From: Caldicellulosiruptor saccharolyticus DSM 8903
GTDB lineage: Bacteria > Bacillota > Thermoanaerobacteria > Caldicellulosiruptorales > Caldicellulosiruptoraceae
Direction of reading: 5' to 3'
DNA: 64,000 nucleotides
NCBI RefSeq assembly: GCF_000016545.1
Contig: NC_009437.1
Coordinates: 2,185,394 to 2,249,393, forward strand
Shown: one piece after another, positions 30,356 to 39,734 of the stretch
How the letters are laid out: each line of letters starts with the position of its first letter
Position numbering within the stretch: position 1 is the first letter of the stretch
Notes under the pieces: model-generated
What the model was told of the DNA's origin: nothing
Seen by the model: the letters and a program-made list of their open reading frames with translations, nothing else
Database searches by the model: none
Made by a program: the position numbers and the translations under genes

Positions 30356-30384
30356 ATTGTAGCAAAAATCTTTTGGGATGTCTA
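30356..30384 (-). promoter_or_regulatory. Promoter for rpsO-pnp
   Basis: On the minus strand TAGACA (30379-30384), 17 bp, TACAAT (30356-30361). The -35 overlaps the ribF stop codon, so rpsO-pnp can be expressed apart from the nusA operon. Confidence 0.6.
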
Positions 30385-31299
30385 TATGCTTGCTTTGCAA
30401 AATAGAGCTTTTACATATTCAATGTCTTTGTTAATCTGACTTTTCAGCTCTTGCAAATTAACAAATTTTTTTTCATCCCGAATAAAATCAACGAACTCAA
30501 CAGTTATCTCTTTGCCATATGCTTCTTTCTCAAAATCCAAAACATGTGTCTCAACTTTTATGTTCTGAGTTTTTGACACTGTGGGATTGAAACCTACATT
30601 TGTAAGCGAAAGATACCTCTTGTTATCAATAATAGTATTCGTTACGTACACTCCATTTTTTGGCACAACTTTGTTTTTATCAAATTCTATATTAAGAGTG
30701 GGAAAACCCATTTTTCTGCCCAATCTGTTTCCTTTTTTAACAATGCCCTTGATAAAAAAGTTATAACCCAGCATCAAATTTGCAAGTTTTATATTGCCAT
30801 CCATTATCAAGTTCCGAATGAGTGTACTGCTTACAACTTGCCCTTGGTACTTGACAGGTTCAATGATTACACATCTTCTGCCAAAGTTTTTGAGCTTTTC
30901 GCACAGATATTCACTATTTCCCTCAGCTTTATAGCCAAAGGTAAAGTCATATCCTACTACCACCAAGGAAACATTTAGCTTTCTAATCAAGATATCTTCA
31001 ATAAACTTATCTTTGTCTATCTGCATAAATTCATTGTTGAATTCAATAAAATATACATCATCAATCTCATATTTTTCAAAAAACTCTAACCTTTCATTGT
31101 TTGTAAGGATATATTTGGTGTCAACCCCAAGCAATTTGTCAGGGTGATTTTTAAAAGTAAAAACTACCTTTTTGCACTGATTAGCACTTGAAGTTAAAAC
31201 CTCAAATAATTTTTTATGTCCCATGTGAAAACCATCAAAGAACCCTAAAGCAACCGCTGGCGCGTCATTTCTTGTGAGTATCATCTGATAAATGTTCAT
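30382..31299 (-). CDS. ribF: Bifunctional riboflavin kinase / FAD synthetase
   Basis: Makes FMN and then FAD. The 305 residues have the nucleotidyltransferase domain (ALGFFDGFHMGHKKLF near 17-32, VVGYDFTFGYKAEGN near 118) and a C-terminal flavokinase domain (LGRKMGFPTLNIEF, NGVYVTNT, VETHVLDFEKEAYG). Its ATG overlaps the truB stop by 4 nt. It is the last gene of the rimP-to-ribF unit before the rpsO promoter. Confidence 0.96.
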   Translation of the reverse strand: MNIYQMILTRNDAPAVALGFFDGFHMGHKKLFEVLTSSANQCKKVVFTFKNHPDKLLGVDTKYILTNNERLEFFEKYEIDDVYFIEFNNEFMQIDKDKFIEDILIRKLNVSLVVVGYDFTFGYKAEGNSEYLCEKLKNFGRRCVIIEPVKYQGQVVSSTLIRNLIMDGNIKLANLMLGYNFFIKGIVKKGNRLGRKMGFPTLNIEFDKNKVVPKNGVYVTNTIIDNKRYLSLTNVGFNPTVSKTQNIKVETHVLDFEKEAYGKEITVEFVDFIRDEKKFVNLQELKSQINKDIEYVKALFCKASI

Positions 31300-32159
31300 C
31301 TGTAATTTTCCACCTTCAATAGATATTTAAACTTATCCCCCTCTCTTTTGTAAACAAAAAAAGCATCTTTCATGCTGATTTTATAAAAATCTTCAAAAAG
31401 ACTATCATTTAACCTAATTTCTTTTATATCTTTCCTTGTCAAAGGGTTGCCATTTATTAGCTTTTTATATACAGACTCATTTACAATTATTTCATTTAAA
31501 ATTAGGTTTTCTAAAGGAATAATACTATCCTCTGAAATAAAGTCCAATGAAAAAGCAGCCTTGATATCAAAAACTCCGTTTTTTGCCCTTCTTAGCTGAA
31601 CCAAAGTGGCAACAGTAGAAAGCTTCTTTGCTATTTCTTCAGCCAAGCTTCTTATATATGTGCCATGACTGCACTCAACTTTAAATGTCATATAAGGATA
31701 GCAATAGTTTATCATCTCTATACTATATATGATACTCTTAATCTTTGGAATTTCAATATCAATTCCCTCTCTTGCATACTCGTATAGTTTCCTACCTTTT
31801 ACTTTCTTTGCAGAATAGATAGGAACTGAAAGTTCCACCTCTCCTTTTAAGTCTTTTAGGCAATCCTCAATTTCATTTTGCTCTATGAAGATATTATTTC
31901 GTAACTGTACTTTACCTGTTATGTCAAGTGTATCTGTTTTAATTCCGAACTGCATTGTAGCTATATAAGTCTTTTTTGTTTGGGTAAAGAAGGATGAAAG
32001 TTTTGTTGCCTCACCTATCAAAAGCACTAAAAGCCCACTTGCAAATGGGTCAAGTGTTCCACAGTGCCCAACCTTTGTTTTAAAAAGTTTTCTGACATAC
32101 TCGACAACATCATGAGAAGTAAGTCCCACTGGTTTATCAACCAATAGTATTCCGTTCAT
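31296..32159 (-). CDS. truB: tRNA pseudouridine-55 synthase
   Basis: Converts U55 of the T-loop to pseudouridine. The 287 residues begin MNGILLVDKPVGLTSHDVV and carry the catalytic Asp in KVGHCGTLDPFASGLL near 38, then YSAKKVKGRKLYEYAREG and CSHGTYIRSLAEE. It overlaps both neighbours by 4 nt. Confidence 0.97.
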   Translation of the reverse strand: MNGILLVDKPVGLTSHDVVEYVRKLFKTKVGHCGTLDPFASGLLVLLIGEATKLSSFFTQTKKTYIATMQFGIKTDTLDITGKVQLRNNIFIEQNEIEDCLKDLKGEVELSVPIYSAKKVKGRKLYEYAREGIDIEIPKIKSIIYSIEMINYCYPYMTFKVECSHGTYIRSLAEEIAKKLSTVATLVQLRRAKNGVFDIKAAFSLDFISEDSIIPLENLILNEIIVNESVYKKLINGNPLTRKDIKEIRLNDSLFEDFYKISMKDAFFVYKREGDKFKYLLKVENYR

Positions 32160-33112
32160 TTAACATCACTTTTGAGCCTCAGTAATAGGTTATTCTTGAT
32201 CTGATTTAACTCTAAGTTACTTACACTAAACCCGGCTGCCCTGGGATGGCCACCGCCTCCAAATTCCTTTGAAATGGCTGCTACATCAAGGTAATATTTC
32301 GATCTAAGACTTACTTTTATTCTGCTGTCTTCTTCAATGAACAGGGCAGCCACCTCAACACCTTCAATGTTCTTTGCAAAGTTTATAATATTCTCTGTTT
32401 CATCTCGAGATGCGTTGTTTTTCTTAAGCATCTCCTTTGTAATTGTCAAAAATGCTATCTTGTTTTCCTCAAAGAGCTCTAAAGTTTGCAAAGTATCCTT
32501 TAAAAGGTTAAACTTTGTCAAACTCATCTCATCAAATACTTTATTTACAATATACACAAAGTCAACACCCATATTTATAAGGTCGCCAGCAATTTGATGT
32601 GTTATTGATGTAGTATTTGAATATTTAAATCCCCCTGTGTCTGTAAAAATGCTTGTGTAAAGACAAGTTGCTATATCTTTGTCGTTATCAATCCCCATGA
32701 GTTTTACTAATTGGTATACAATCTCTCCAGTTGCTGCAGCAGATGAATTTATATAGTAATAATCTCCAATCCCTTCACTTGTTACATGATGGTCAATGTT
32801 GATCAGTTTTTTATAACAACTTTGAATATTTTTTATACCGGTTCTCTCAAGCTCTCCAGTGTCTAATAACACCAAAACATCAAACACTTCGCCAATCTCA
32901 TCTTTAACCTCAATCTTGTTTGCAGCAGGTAAAAATGATAGATTCTTTGGAACATTGTTTTTTAAAAACATCCTTGGACTTTTGCCTTTTTTTGTCAAGG
33001 CTAAGTATAAGGCAAGCATAGAACCAATACAATCACCGTCAGGATTTTCATGTGAGACAATTGCAATTTTGTTTGAGCTTAAAAGGCAGTTTACAATCTT
33101 GCTCTCTATCAA
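32156..33112 (-). CDS. nrnA: DHH-family oligoribonuclease / pAp phosphatase (NrnA)
   Basis: Degrades short RNA oligonucleotides and 3',5'-pAp. The 318 residues have the DHH motifs SHENPDGDCIGS near 20-31, LLDTGELERTG, the name-giving DHHVTSEG near 107, and the DHHA1 domain with GGGGHPRAAGF near the C-terminus. It sits between rbfA and truB with 4-nt overlaps on both sides, the usual place for this gene in Firmicutes. Confidence 0.94.
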   Translation of the reverse strand: MIESKIVNCLLSSNKIAIVSHENPDGDCIGSMLALYLALTKKGKSPRMFLKNNVPKNLSFLPAANKIEVKDEIGEVFDVLVLLDTGELERTGIKNIQSCYKKLINIDHHVTSEGIGDYYYINSSAAATGEIVYQLVKLMGIDNDKDIATCLYTSIFTDTGGFKYSNTTSITHQIAGDLINMGVDFVYIVNKVFDEMSLTKFNLLKDTLQTLELFEENKIAFLTITKEMLKKNNASRDETENIINFAKNIEGVEVAALFIEEDSRIKVSLRSKYYLDVAAISKEFGGGGHPRAAGFSVSNLELNQIKNNLLLRLKSDVK

Positions 33113-33516
33113 TTCTCCTGTTCACCTTCACTTTCATCTTGAGATTTTTCTTCCTCTTCATCCTTTGCAATGTTCAATTGATTAAGGATTTGAGAAATTC
33201 GAGCACCATATTCAATTGAGTCATCTAACTCAAATGATATCTCTGGTGAAAACCTCAAGTTAATCCTTCGAGAAATCTCTCTTCTTATATAAGGTTTGGC
33301 ATTTTCTAAAGCTTTCATAGTACTTGTAATATTTTCCCTGTTTTTGTCAAAAATACTCACAAAGACTTTTGCATGTCTTAAGTCCTTGCTCATATTGACT
33401 TTTACTATACTTATGAGTTCTGCACAAATACGGGGGTCTTTCAGCTCGTGCTGGATTATATCACTTATCTCTTTTTTTATTTCCTCCGCAACCCTGTCAG
33501 CTCTTTCAAACTGCAT
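33109..33516 (-). CDS. rbfA: Ribosome-binding factor A
   Basis: Assists 16S 5'-end maturation of the 30S subunit. The 135 residues contain the KH-type core (RADRVAEEIKKEISDIIQ, DPRI near 47, DLRHAKVFVSIF) and an acidic tail rich in Glu (about 115-135). It follows infB by 24 bp and overlaps nrnA. Confidence 0.95.
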   Translation of the reverse strand: MQFERADRVAEEIKKEISDIIQHELKDPRICAELISIVKVNMSKDLRHAKVFVSIFDKNRENITSTMKALENAKPYIRREISRRINLRFSPEISFELDDSIEYGARISQILNQLNIAKDEEEEKSQDESEGEQEN

Positions 33517-33540
33517 CTTATGTTTTCACCTCTTTATATT

Positions 33541-36117
33541 TTAGCTTTCCACCTTTTGCATTTCAAATGCTTCAACAATATCTCCTTCTTTTATATCATT
33601 GAACTTTTCAAATGTCATACCACACTCATATCCAGCTGCAACCTCTCTTACATCATCTTTGAACCTTTTGAGCGAAGCCAATTTTCCTTCGTATACAACA
33701 ACACCATCTCTGATAATTCGCGCATTGGATGTTCTTGTTATCTTGCCGTCTAAAACATAACAACCAGCAATCGTTCCAACAGATGAAGACTTGAATATCT
33801 GTCTGACTTCAGCATGACCAATTATTACTTCTTTATAAACAGGCTCAAGCAAACCTTTCATCGCTGCTTTTATGTCATTTATAACATCATATATGATCCT
33901 GTACATTCTGATATCAACCTTTTCTTTTTCAGCAAGAGACATTGCACCAACTTCTGGTCTTACGTTAAATCCAATTATTATCGCATCTGATGCAGAAGCC
34001 AAAGTCACATCTGACTCTGTGATTGCACCAACAGCTGCATGGATTACCTTTACCGTAACTTTATCGTTTGAAAGTCTTTCAATTGCAGATTTTAAAGCTT
34101 CAACAGACCCTTGAACATCAGCTTTTATTATAACCCTTAGCTCTTTTAGCTGTCCTTTCTGAATCCTCTCAAAGAGTTCATCAAGTGAAATCTTACTTTG
34201 CTGCATCTTCTCTTCTTTGAGTCTCTCTTGTCGGATTTGAGCAATTGTTTTTGCTGTTTTCTCATCCTTCACACAAACCAGTTCATCACCAGCAGTTGGA
34301 ACATCTTCAAGACCTAAAATCTCAACAGGCATGGAAGGCCCTGCCTCTTTAATTCTTTGCCCTTTGTCATCAATCATTGCTCTTACTCTTCCCCATGTAC
34401 TGCCAACAACTACATAATCGCCTACTTTAAGTGTACCTTTTTGAACCAAAACTGTTGCAACAGGTCCTCTTCCCTTGTCAAGCTTTGCCTCTATTACCCT
34501 ACCACGTGCTGGTCTGTTTGGATTTGCCTTAAGCTCGAGCAAATCAGCAACAAGCAAAATCATCTCCAATAAGTGGTCTATGCCTATCTTCTTTTTAGCA
34601 GAGACATTTACAAATACAGTATCTCCACCCCACTCCTCAGGTATAAGACCATACTCAGAAAGCTGTTGTTTCACTCTCTCTGGGTTTGCCTCTGGTTTGT
34701 CAATCTTGTTAATAGCAACTATAATAGTGACATTTGCTGCTTTTGCGTGGTTTATGGCCTCAACTGTCTGTGGCATAACACCATCATCTGCTGCAACAAC
34801 TAAGACTGCAATATCAGTTACTTGTGCACCACGAGCTCTCATAGCAGTAAATGCTTCATGACCAGGTGTATCTAAAAATGTTATTTTTCTACCGTTTACC
34901 TCGACCACAGATGCACCTATATGCTGTGTAATTCCACCTGCTTCTTTTTCTGTAACATTTGTGTTTCGTATAGCATCAAGCAGCGATGTCTTACCATGGT
35001 CAACATGGCCCATTACAACTACAACAGGTGGACGTGGCTGTAATGTTTCTTCTGGATCTTCTTGGTCTTCTAAAAGTATCTCCTCTTCGCTCTTTATTAT
35101 CTCTTTTTCAACCTTAAACCCATAGTCTTCTGCAATCAAAGACGCCACGTCAAAATCTATCTCCTGATTAATATTTGCCATTACACCAAGCATTATGAGT
35201 TTTTTAATGACCTCGGCAGCAGGCTTACCTATCAGATTTGCAAACTCACCAACAGTAATTTTCTCTGGAATTTTTACAATCTCTTCCTTCTTCTCTTCCT
35301 GAACAGTTTTTGTTTGAAGTTTTAATACCTCTTTTTGTTCTTTCGACCTTTTCTTGAGCTTCTCTTTCTTGCCACGTCTCACATGCTTTTCTTGCAAGTA
35401 TTCCTCTTCTAATAAAGTATCTTCTACCTCTTTGTCAATCTTTTCAAGTTCTTCTCTGTCAACAGTTACCTCTTCTTGAGTCAGTTCATCAACATTAAAT
35501 AGCTGCTTTCTGTGCTTAGTAGCCTTTTCAGTTTTTTGCTTTGCTGCGACCTTGTCCTGATATCTTTTTTCAATCTTTTGTTCTTTTGCTACCTCATATT
35601 TTGGCTTTGCAGCCTGTCTTTTTTCAGGCTCTTGTTGTGGAAAGAGTTCAACAACCTTTTGATCATGCACAACAGCCTTTCTCTCTTGACCCTCAAGTTT
35701 TTTGCCACTTTCTTTTGCAATGGCTTCTTGATGCCTTTCTCTTTTTTCTCTGTCAAACTTTTGTCTGACATCTTGTTGAGATTTCTGTTGTAGTTTTTGT
35801 TCTCCCCTCTTGTCATAAGGATGAGACGCTTTTTCACCATGTCTTGTGTGTTTTTTCTCATCAAAAGTCTTTGCTTGTCTTTCACCTGAGCGACCTTCCT
35901 TGTGGCTTGGTAACCTTTCTCTTCTTTTTTCTGCATGTTCTTTTTCTTTTTCTTTTTCTTGCAAGATATATTCTAAAACAAGGTTAATATCGTTTTCCTC
36001 TAAAGCGCTCATATGATTTTTGTGTTCAATATTTAACTTATTAAGTATATCCATCAAATCTTTATTTTGAATCTCTAAAAGCTTTGCAAACTCATATATC
36101 CTAAGCTTATTTGTCAT
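33541..36117 (-). CDS. infB: Translation initiation factor IF-2
   Basis: GTPase that brings initiator tRNA to the ribosome. The 858 residues have a small IF2N domain (1-50), a charged Lys/Glu/Gln-rich linker (about 55-270), a second IF2N domain (about 280-335), then the G domain with [11 protein letters not shown] near 370, DTPGH and NKID, and domains II-IV. The ribosome site GGAGGTG lies in the end of the rnpM gene, which it overlaps by 4 nt. Confidence 0.98.
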   Translation of the reverse strand: MTNKLRIYEFAKLLEIQNKDLMDILNKLNIEHKNHMSALEENDINLVLEYILQEKEKEKEHAEKRRERLPSHKEGRSGERQAKTFDEKKHTRHGEKASHPYDKRGEQKLQQKSQQDVRQKFDREKRERHQEAIAKESGKKLEGQERKAVVHDQKVVELFPQQEPEKRQAAKPKYEVAKEQKIEKRYQDKVAAKQKTEKATKHRKQLFNVDELTQEEVTVDREELEKIDKEVEDTLLEEEYLQEKHVRRGKKEKLKKRSKEQKEVLKLQTKTVQEEKKEEIVKIPEKITVGEFANLIGKPAAEVIKKLIMLGVMANINQEIDFDVASLIAEDYGFKVEKEIIKSEEEILLEDQEDPEETLQPRPPVVVVMGHVDHGKTSLLDAIRNTNVTEKEAGGITQHIGASVVEVNGRKITFLDTPGHEAFTAMRARGAQVTDIAVLVVAADDGVMPQTVEAINHAKAANVTIIVAINKIDKPEANPERVKQQLSEYGLIPEEWGGDTVFVNVSAKKKIGIDHLLEMILLVADLLELKANPNRPARGRVIEAKLDKGRGPVATVLVQKGTLKVGDYVVVGSTWGRVRAMIDDKGQRIKEAGPSMPVEILGLEDVPTAGDELVCVKDEKTAKTIAQIRQERLKEEKMQQSKISLDELFERIQKGQLKELRVIIKADVQGSVEALKSAIERLSNDKVTVKVIHAAVGAITESDVTLASASDAIIIGFNVRPEVGAMSLAEKEKVDIRMYRIIYDVINDIKAAMKGLLEPVYKEVIIGHAEVRQIFKSSSVGTIAGCYVLDGKITRTSNARIIRDGVVVYEGKLASLKRFKDDVREVAAGYECGMTFEKFNDIKEGDIVEAFEMQKVES

Positions 36118-36401
36118 TCTGACACCTCCGCCGATTTTTTAAAATTCTCATCAAAAAACCTCTCAACCCCGTCATAAAACTCCTTAGGAATAGCTACCTT
36201 CAAAGACCTCTCAAGCCCTTTCTTCTTCTTGGCAAGCTGCAAGCACTCCTTATTTTTGCAAAGATATGCTCCTCTTCCTGGTAGCTTTTGTTTTTCATCT
36301 ATGAAAATACCATCATTATTTTTAACAATCCTCAAAAGCTGATATTTTGGTCTTATCTTTTCACAACCAACACATTTTCTATGTGGGATATATTCTTGCA
36401 C
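36114..36401 (-). CDS. rnpM: YlxR-family RNA-binding protein (RnpM)
   Basis: The 95 residues have the family motifs [19 protein letters not shown] and [13 protein letters not shown], with the basic [11 protein letters not shown] segment. In Bacillus the YlxR protein binds RNase P RNA and affects its activity. It lies between nusA and infB as usual, but the L7Ae-like ylxQ gene that often follows ylxR is absent. Confidence 0.9.
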   Translation of the reverse strand: MQEYIPHRKCVGCEKIRPKYQLLRIVKNNDGIFIDEKQKLPGRGAYLCKNKECLQLAKKKKGLERSLKVAIPKEFYDGVERFFDENFKKSAEVSE

Positions 36402-36419
36402 CTTTTCACCCCGCTCACT

Positions 36420-37490
36420 TTATTTACCCCTTATATCTATTTTCCAACCAGTGAGCTTTGCCGCAAGCCTTGCATTTTGTCCGCCTTTTCCTATAGCAAG
36501 AGATAACTGGTCATTCGGAACAAGGACAAACGCCTTTTTTTCAACCAAATTCAAATCAATATGAACAACTTCCGCAGGACTGAGCGCATTTTTGATAAAC
36601 TCACCTATGTCACTACTCCACCTTACTATATCAATCTTTTCGCTTCCAAGATACTTTAACACATTCTGAATTCTTATTCCCTTTTCGCCAATACAAGCAC
36701 CCACAGGATCCACTTTTAAACTATTAGAATAAACCGCAACCTTTGACCTTGACCCAGCCTCTCTTGCAATGCCTTTTATCTCAATTATCCCTTCTTGAAT
36801 CTCTGGTACCTCATTTTCCATAAGTCTTTTAATCAAATTTGGATGTGTTCTTGAAAGATAAACAATTGGTTCTTTTTCTTTTGGAGGAATCTTCACATCA
36901 ACAAGATAAAACTTCATCATTGTCCCCGGTTTATACTCCTCACCTGGTATCTGTTCTTCCATTGGAAGTATTGCTTCTACTTTCCCACCTTCTATCTCAA
37001 CAATGACGTTTTTCTTGTCTATTCTCTGAATAACCCCTGTTACAATATTGTCAATCTTAGCAGAATAATCTTCAAATATGATATTTCTTTTCTTTTCTCT
37101 TATTTTTCCTATAACTGTTTGTCTTACCGTCATTGCAGCTTTTCGACTAAAGTCTGAGATTGGAACCTCTATTGCAACAATGTCACCAACTTGATAGCGT
37201 TTGTCAATCTTCCGTGCATCCTCCACTGAGATTTCATTTCTTTTGTCCTTTACATTTTCTACTACTTTTTTGTACTCAAAAATTTTCACATCGCCCTTTT
37301 CAGGGTCAATTGAAACCTTTACATTCGAAAGGTTCTTGTCCTTTATCCCTCTTACCTGCTTATAAGCAGTCAAAAGTGCAGATTCTAAAACAGAATAGAT
37401 ATACTCTCTTTCAATCTTATACTCTCTTTCAAGTTCATCAATTGCAGAAAACAATTCCTGAAAATCTGTGGTTAGTTCTTTTTTTGGCAT
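36420..37490 (-). CDS. nusA: Transcription elongation/termination factor NusA
   Basis: Binds RNA polymerase and modulates pausing, termination and antitermination. The 356 residues have the N-terminal domain (about 1-125), an S1 domain (VTGVIQRIDKKNVIVEIEGG), and two KH domains (DPVGACIGEKGIRIQNV; LAIGKGGQNARLAAKLTGWKI near the end). The acidic C-terminal repeats of proteobacterial NusA are absent, as in other Firmicutes. It follows rimP by 28 bp. Confidence 0.97.
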   Translation of the reverse strand: MPKKELTTDFQELFSAIDELEREYKIEREYIYSVLESALLTAYKQVRGIKDKNLSNVKVSIDPEKGDVKIFEYKKVVENVKDKRNEISVEDARKIDKRYQVGDIVAIEVPISDFSRKAAMTVRQTVIGKIREKKRNIIFEDYSAKIDNIVTGVIQRIDKKNVIVEIEGGKVEAILPMEEQIPGEEYKPGTMMKFYLVDVKIPPKEKEPIVYLSRTHPNLIKRLMENEVPEIQEGIIEIKGIAREAGSRSKVAVYSNSLKVDPVGACIGEKGIRIQNVLKYLGSEKIDIVRWSSDIGEFIKNALSPAEVVHIDLNLVEKKAFVLVPNDQLSLAIGKGGQNARLAAKLTGWKIDIRGK

Positions 37491-37518
37491 TTTTGTTAAA
37501 AGCCCCCTTTGTCTTTTC

Positions 37519-37974
37519 TTAGAATCTTATCGCAACCTTTACCTTCTTTACATTCTCAAATGGGATAGAAATATTCTCTCCATCTATCATTATAATCAGC
37601 ACATCTTCATTCTTTTCAACAAGCTCACCTGTTAGCTTGGTAGTATTCATAATAGGCTGTTTCAAGAAAACATCAACCACCCTTCCCTTATTTCTTATAA
37701 AATCCCTGTCGTTCACAAGCGGTCTGTCAACTCCCGGTGATGAAACCTCTAAATAATAGCTAAAAGGTATAGGATCAACAATATCCAGCTTATTAGACAA
37801 TTCTTCGCTCACAAGTTGACAGTCATCTATTGTAATCCCACCAGGTTTGTCTATATACACTCTCAGAAAATGTTTTTTTCCTTCTTTTTTGAACTCGATA
37901 TCTACCAAATCAAAACCATACTTTTCTAAAATAGGTTTCACAAGTTCTTCTACCTTTTTGGTCACCTTTGACAC
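37519..37974 (-). CDS. rimP: Ribosome maturation factor RimP
   Basis: Needed for 30S assembly. The 151 residues have EKYGFDLVDIEFKKEG, LRVYIDKPGGITIDDC and YYLEVSSPGVDRPL, the three conserved blocks. The start is GTG (37972-37974) after GAAAGGAAGGA. It is the first gene of the rimP-nusA-rnpM-infB-rbfA-nrnA-truB-ribF operon, with promoter and leader hairpin upstream. Confidence 0.96.
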   Translation of the reverse strand: MSKVTKKVEELVKPILEKYGFDLVDIEFKKEGKKHFLRVYIDKPGGITIDDCQLVSEELSNKLDIVDPIPFSYYLEVSSPGVDRPLVNDRDFIRNKGRVVDVFLKQPIMNTTKLTGELVEKNEDVLIIMIDGENISIPFENVKKVKVAIRF

Positions 37975-38034
37975 ACTTAATCCTTCCTTTCATAAAACTT
38001 GATTGTTAGAAGAAATTTTTCTATAAACAACATT

Positions 38035-38059
38035 AAAGAGTGGGGGATACCCACTCTTT
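38035..38059 (-). promoter_or_regulatory. Hairpin in the leader of the rimP-nusA operon
   Basis: AAAGAGTGGG (38035-38044) and CCCACTCTTT (38050-38059) form a perfect 10-bp stem with a 5-nt loop, about 35 nt into the transcript from the promoter at 38098-38126. Only UUUAAU follows, so it is either a weak terminator/attenuator or a 5' stabiliser. Confidence 0.5.
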
Positions 38060-38097
38060 TGCTAATTTACTTTATGTCAACAAGACTGATTACATAT

Positions 38098-38126
38098 ATT
38101 ATACCACTTTACATCTATTTTAACAA
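38098..38126 (-). promoter_or_regulatory. Promoter of the rimP-nusA-infB operon
   Basis: On the minus strand TTGTTA (38121-38126), 17 bp, TATAAT (38098-38103), just after the rpe stop codon. Confidence 0.7.
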
Positions 38127-38145
38127 GAATCATTCAATTTTATTA

Positions 38146-38811
38146 TTACCTTAAATCTCTCACTGAATTCTTTAATTTATTTATAGCTTTTTCGATGTTT
38201 TCACTTTCAAAAACATATGACCCTGCAACAATTACATCTGCACCTGCCTTTACACACTCTACAATAGTCTTCTCGTTGATACCACCATCTACCTCAATTT
38301 CAAAATTATATCCTTCTCTTTTCCTTATCTCAGATAAATTTTGAATTTTTTTTAAGGTGTATGGAATAAATTTTTGTCCTCCATAGCCAGGATTTACAGT
38401 CATAACCAAGACCATATCCACAATTTCCAGCACATTCTCAATTAGGTAAATTGGAGTTGCAGGGTTTATAGCAACACTTGCTTTCTTGCCAACACTTTTT
38501 ATCTTATTTAAAAGAGCATCTAAATGATGAGTAGTTTCTGCATGCACTGTGATATTGTCAGCTCCGCTTTCTATAAATTTGTCAATATGTTTTTCAGGAT
38601 TTACAACCATCAAATGCACATCAAAAAAAAGGTTTGTATGTCTTCTTAGTGCCTTTACAACCTGAGCACCAATTGTGATATTTTCAACAAAGCACCCATC
38701 CATAATATCTATGTGTACCAAATCAGCACCAGCTTTTTCAAGTTTTTTCACTTCACTTTTTAAATCTGAAAAATCAGCGGATAAGATTGATGGTGCAAGT
38801 TTTACAGACAA
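38146..38811 (-). CDS. rpe: Ribulose-phosphate 3-epimerase
   Basis: Interconverts ribulose 5-phosphate and xylulose 5-phosphate. The 221-residue TIM barrel begins (M)SVKLAPSILSADFSDL and has HIDIMDGCFVENITIG, FDVHLMVVNPEKHI, TVNPGYGGQKFIP and EVDGGINEKT. The frame is open upstream into rsgA, but the TTG at 38809-38811 with an AGGAGGA site gives the normal N-terminus. It is the last gene of the long yicC-to-rpe operon. Confidence 0.95.
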   Translation of the reverse strand: MSVKLAPSILSADFSDLKSEVKKLEKAGADLVHIDIMDGCFVENITIGAQVVKALRRHTNLFFDVHLMVVNPEKHIDKFIESGADNITVHAETTHHLDALLNKIKSVGKKASVAINPATPIYLIENVLEIVDMVLVMTVNPGYGGQKFIPYTLKKIQNLSEIRKREGYNFEIEVDGGINEKTIVECVKAGADVIVAGSYVFESENIEKAINKLKNSVRDLR

Positions 38812-38857
38812 CTTAAAAATCCTCCTCTTTAAAGCAAATGTGCTTGTCACTTTAGTT

Positions 38858-39730
38858 TTAATCATATTCCTTTTGGGCAGGAAGTTGCATAAATATCTGT
38901 TTGTAACGCTCATACCTCTCAAAGTTTATTTTTCTATCGTTTACAGCTGCTTTTACACCACATTCAGGTTCAAAGATATGATTACATCCTGGAAATTTAC
39001 AATTCTCGTAATCATAGAATTCTGGATAATAGTACTTTAGCTCATCTTTGAGCATTCCCGTAATCTCTATTGAACTAAAGCCTGGTGTATCGGCAATATA
39101 TGTGTCTTCACCTGCTCGTAAAAGTTCAACCACCCTTGTGGTGTGCCTTCCTCTTTCAATCTTTTTAGAAATCTCCCCAACCTTAAGATTCAAACCGGGG
39201 ATTAAACAGTTCAAAATAGATGTTTTTCCTACACCTGACTGGCCTGCAAAAACAGATATCTTTCCTTTGATATGCTCTTTTAATTTTTCCATTCCTTCAC
39301 CAGTCTTTGCAGACACTCCTATGACTTCAAATATACCATACTGATTTTTTACAACCTCTAATGTCTTGCCATTGTCAAGGTCAACCTTATTAACACAGAT
39401 AAGGGGTTTTACCTTTTCTCTTAAAACATTTACAAGTAATTTGTCAAGGGTAATGAAAGAAACCTCAGGGAAAACAGAAGCTACTACAACAATTGCAGTA
39501 TCTACATTTGCAATTGGTGGTCTTATAAGCTGGTTTCTCCGCGGAAGAATCTTATCTATTACATAAGCTCCTTTTGCTTTTTCCACAATTGTAACATTAT
39601 CTCCCACAAGCGGAGTTATATCATCTTTCCTAAACACTCCACGTGCTTTGCACTCATAAATGGTCCCTTCACGGTCATAGACGTAATAAAAACCCGCAAT
39701 TGCTTTTACAATAACCCCATTTATCTCCAT
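38858..39730 (-). CDS. rsgA: Ribosome small-subunit-dependent GTPase RsgA
   Basis: Circularly permuted GTPase in late 30S assembly. The 290 residues have an OB domain, NKVDLDN (G4) near 115, GQSGVGKTSILN (G1) near 168, DTPGFSS (G3) and a zinc site in CKFPGCNHIFEPECGVK near 250. The ATG at 39728-39730 (MEINGVIVKA) has a GGTGG site; a longer frame overlapping prkC is less likely. Confidence 0.95.
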   Translation of the reverse strand: MEINGVIVKAIAGFYYVYDREGTIYECKARGVFRKDDITPLVGDNVTIVEKAKGAYVIDKILPRRNQLIRPPIANVDTAIVVVASVFPEVSFITLDKLLVNVLREKVKPLICVNKVDLDNGKTLEVVKNQYGIFEVIGVSAKTGEGMEKLKEHIKGKISVFAGQSGVGKTSILNCLIPGLNLKVGEISKKIERGRHTTRVVELLRAGEDTYIADTPGFSSIEITGMLKDELKYYYPEFYDYENCKFPGCNHIFEPECGVKAAVNDRKINFERYERYKQIFMQLPAQKEYD

Positions 39731-39734
39731 AGCT

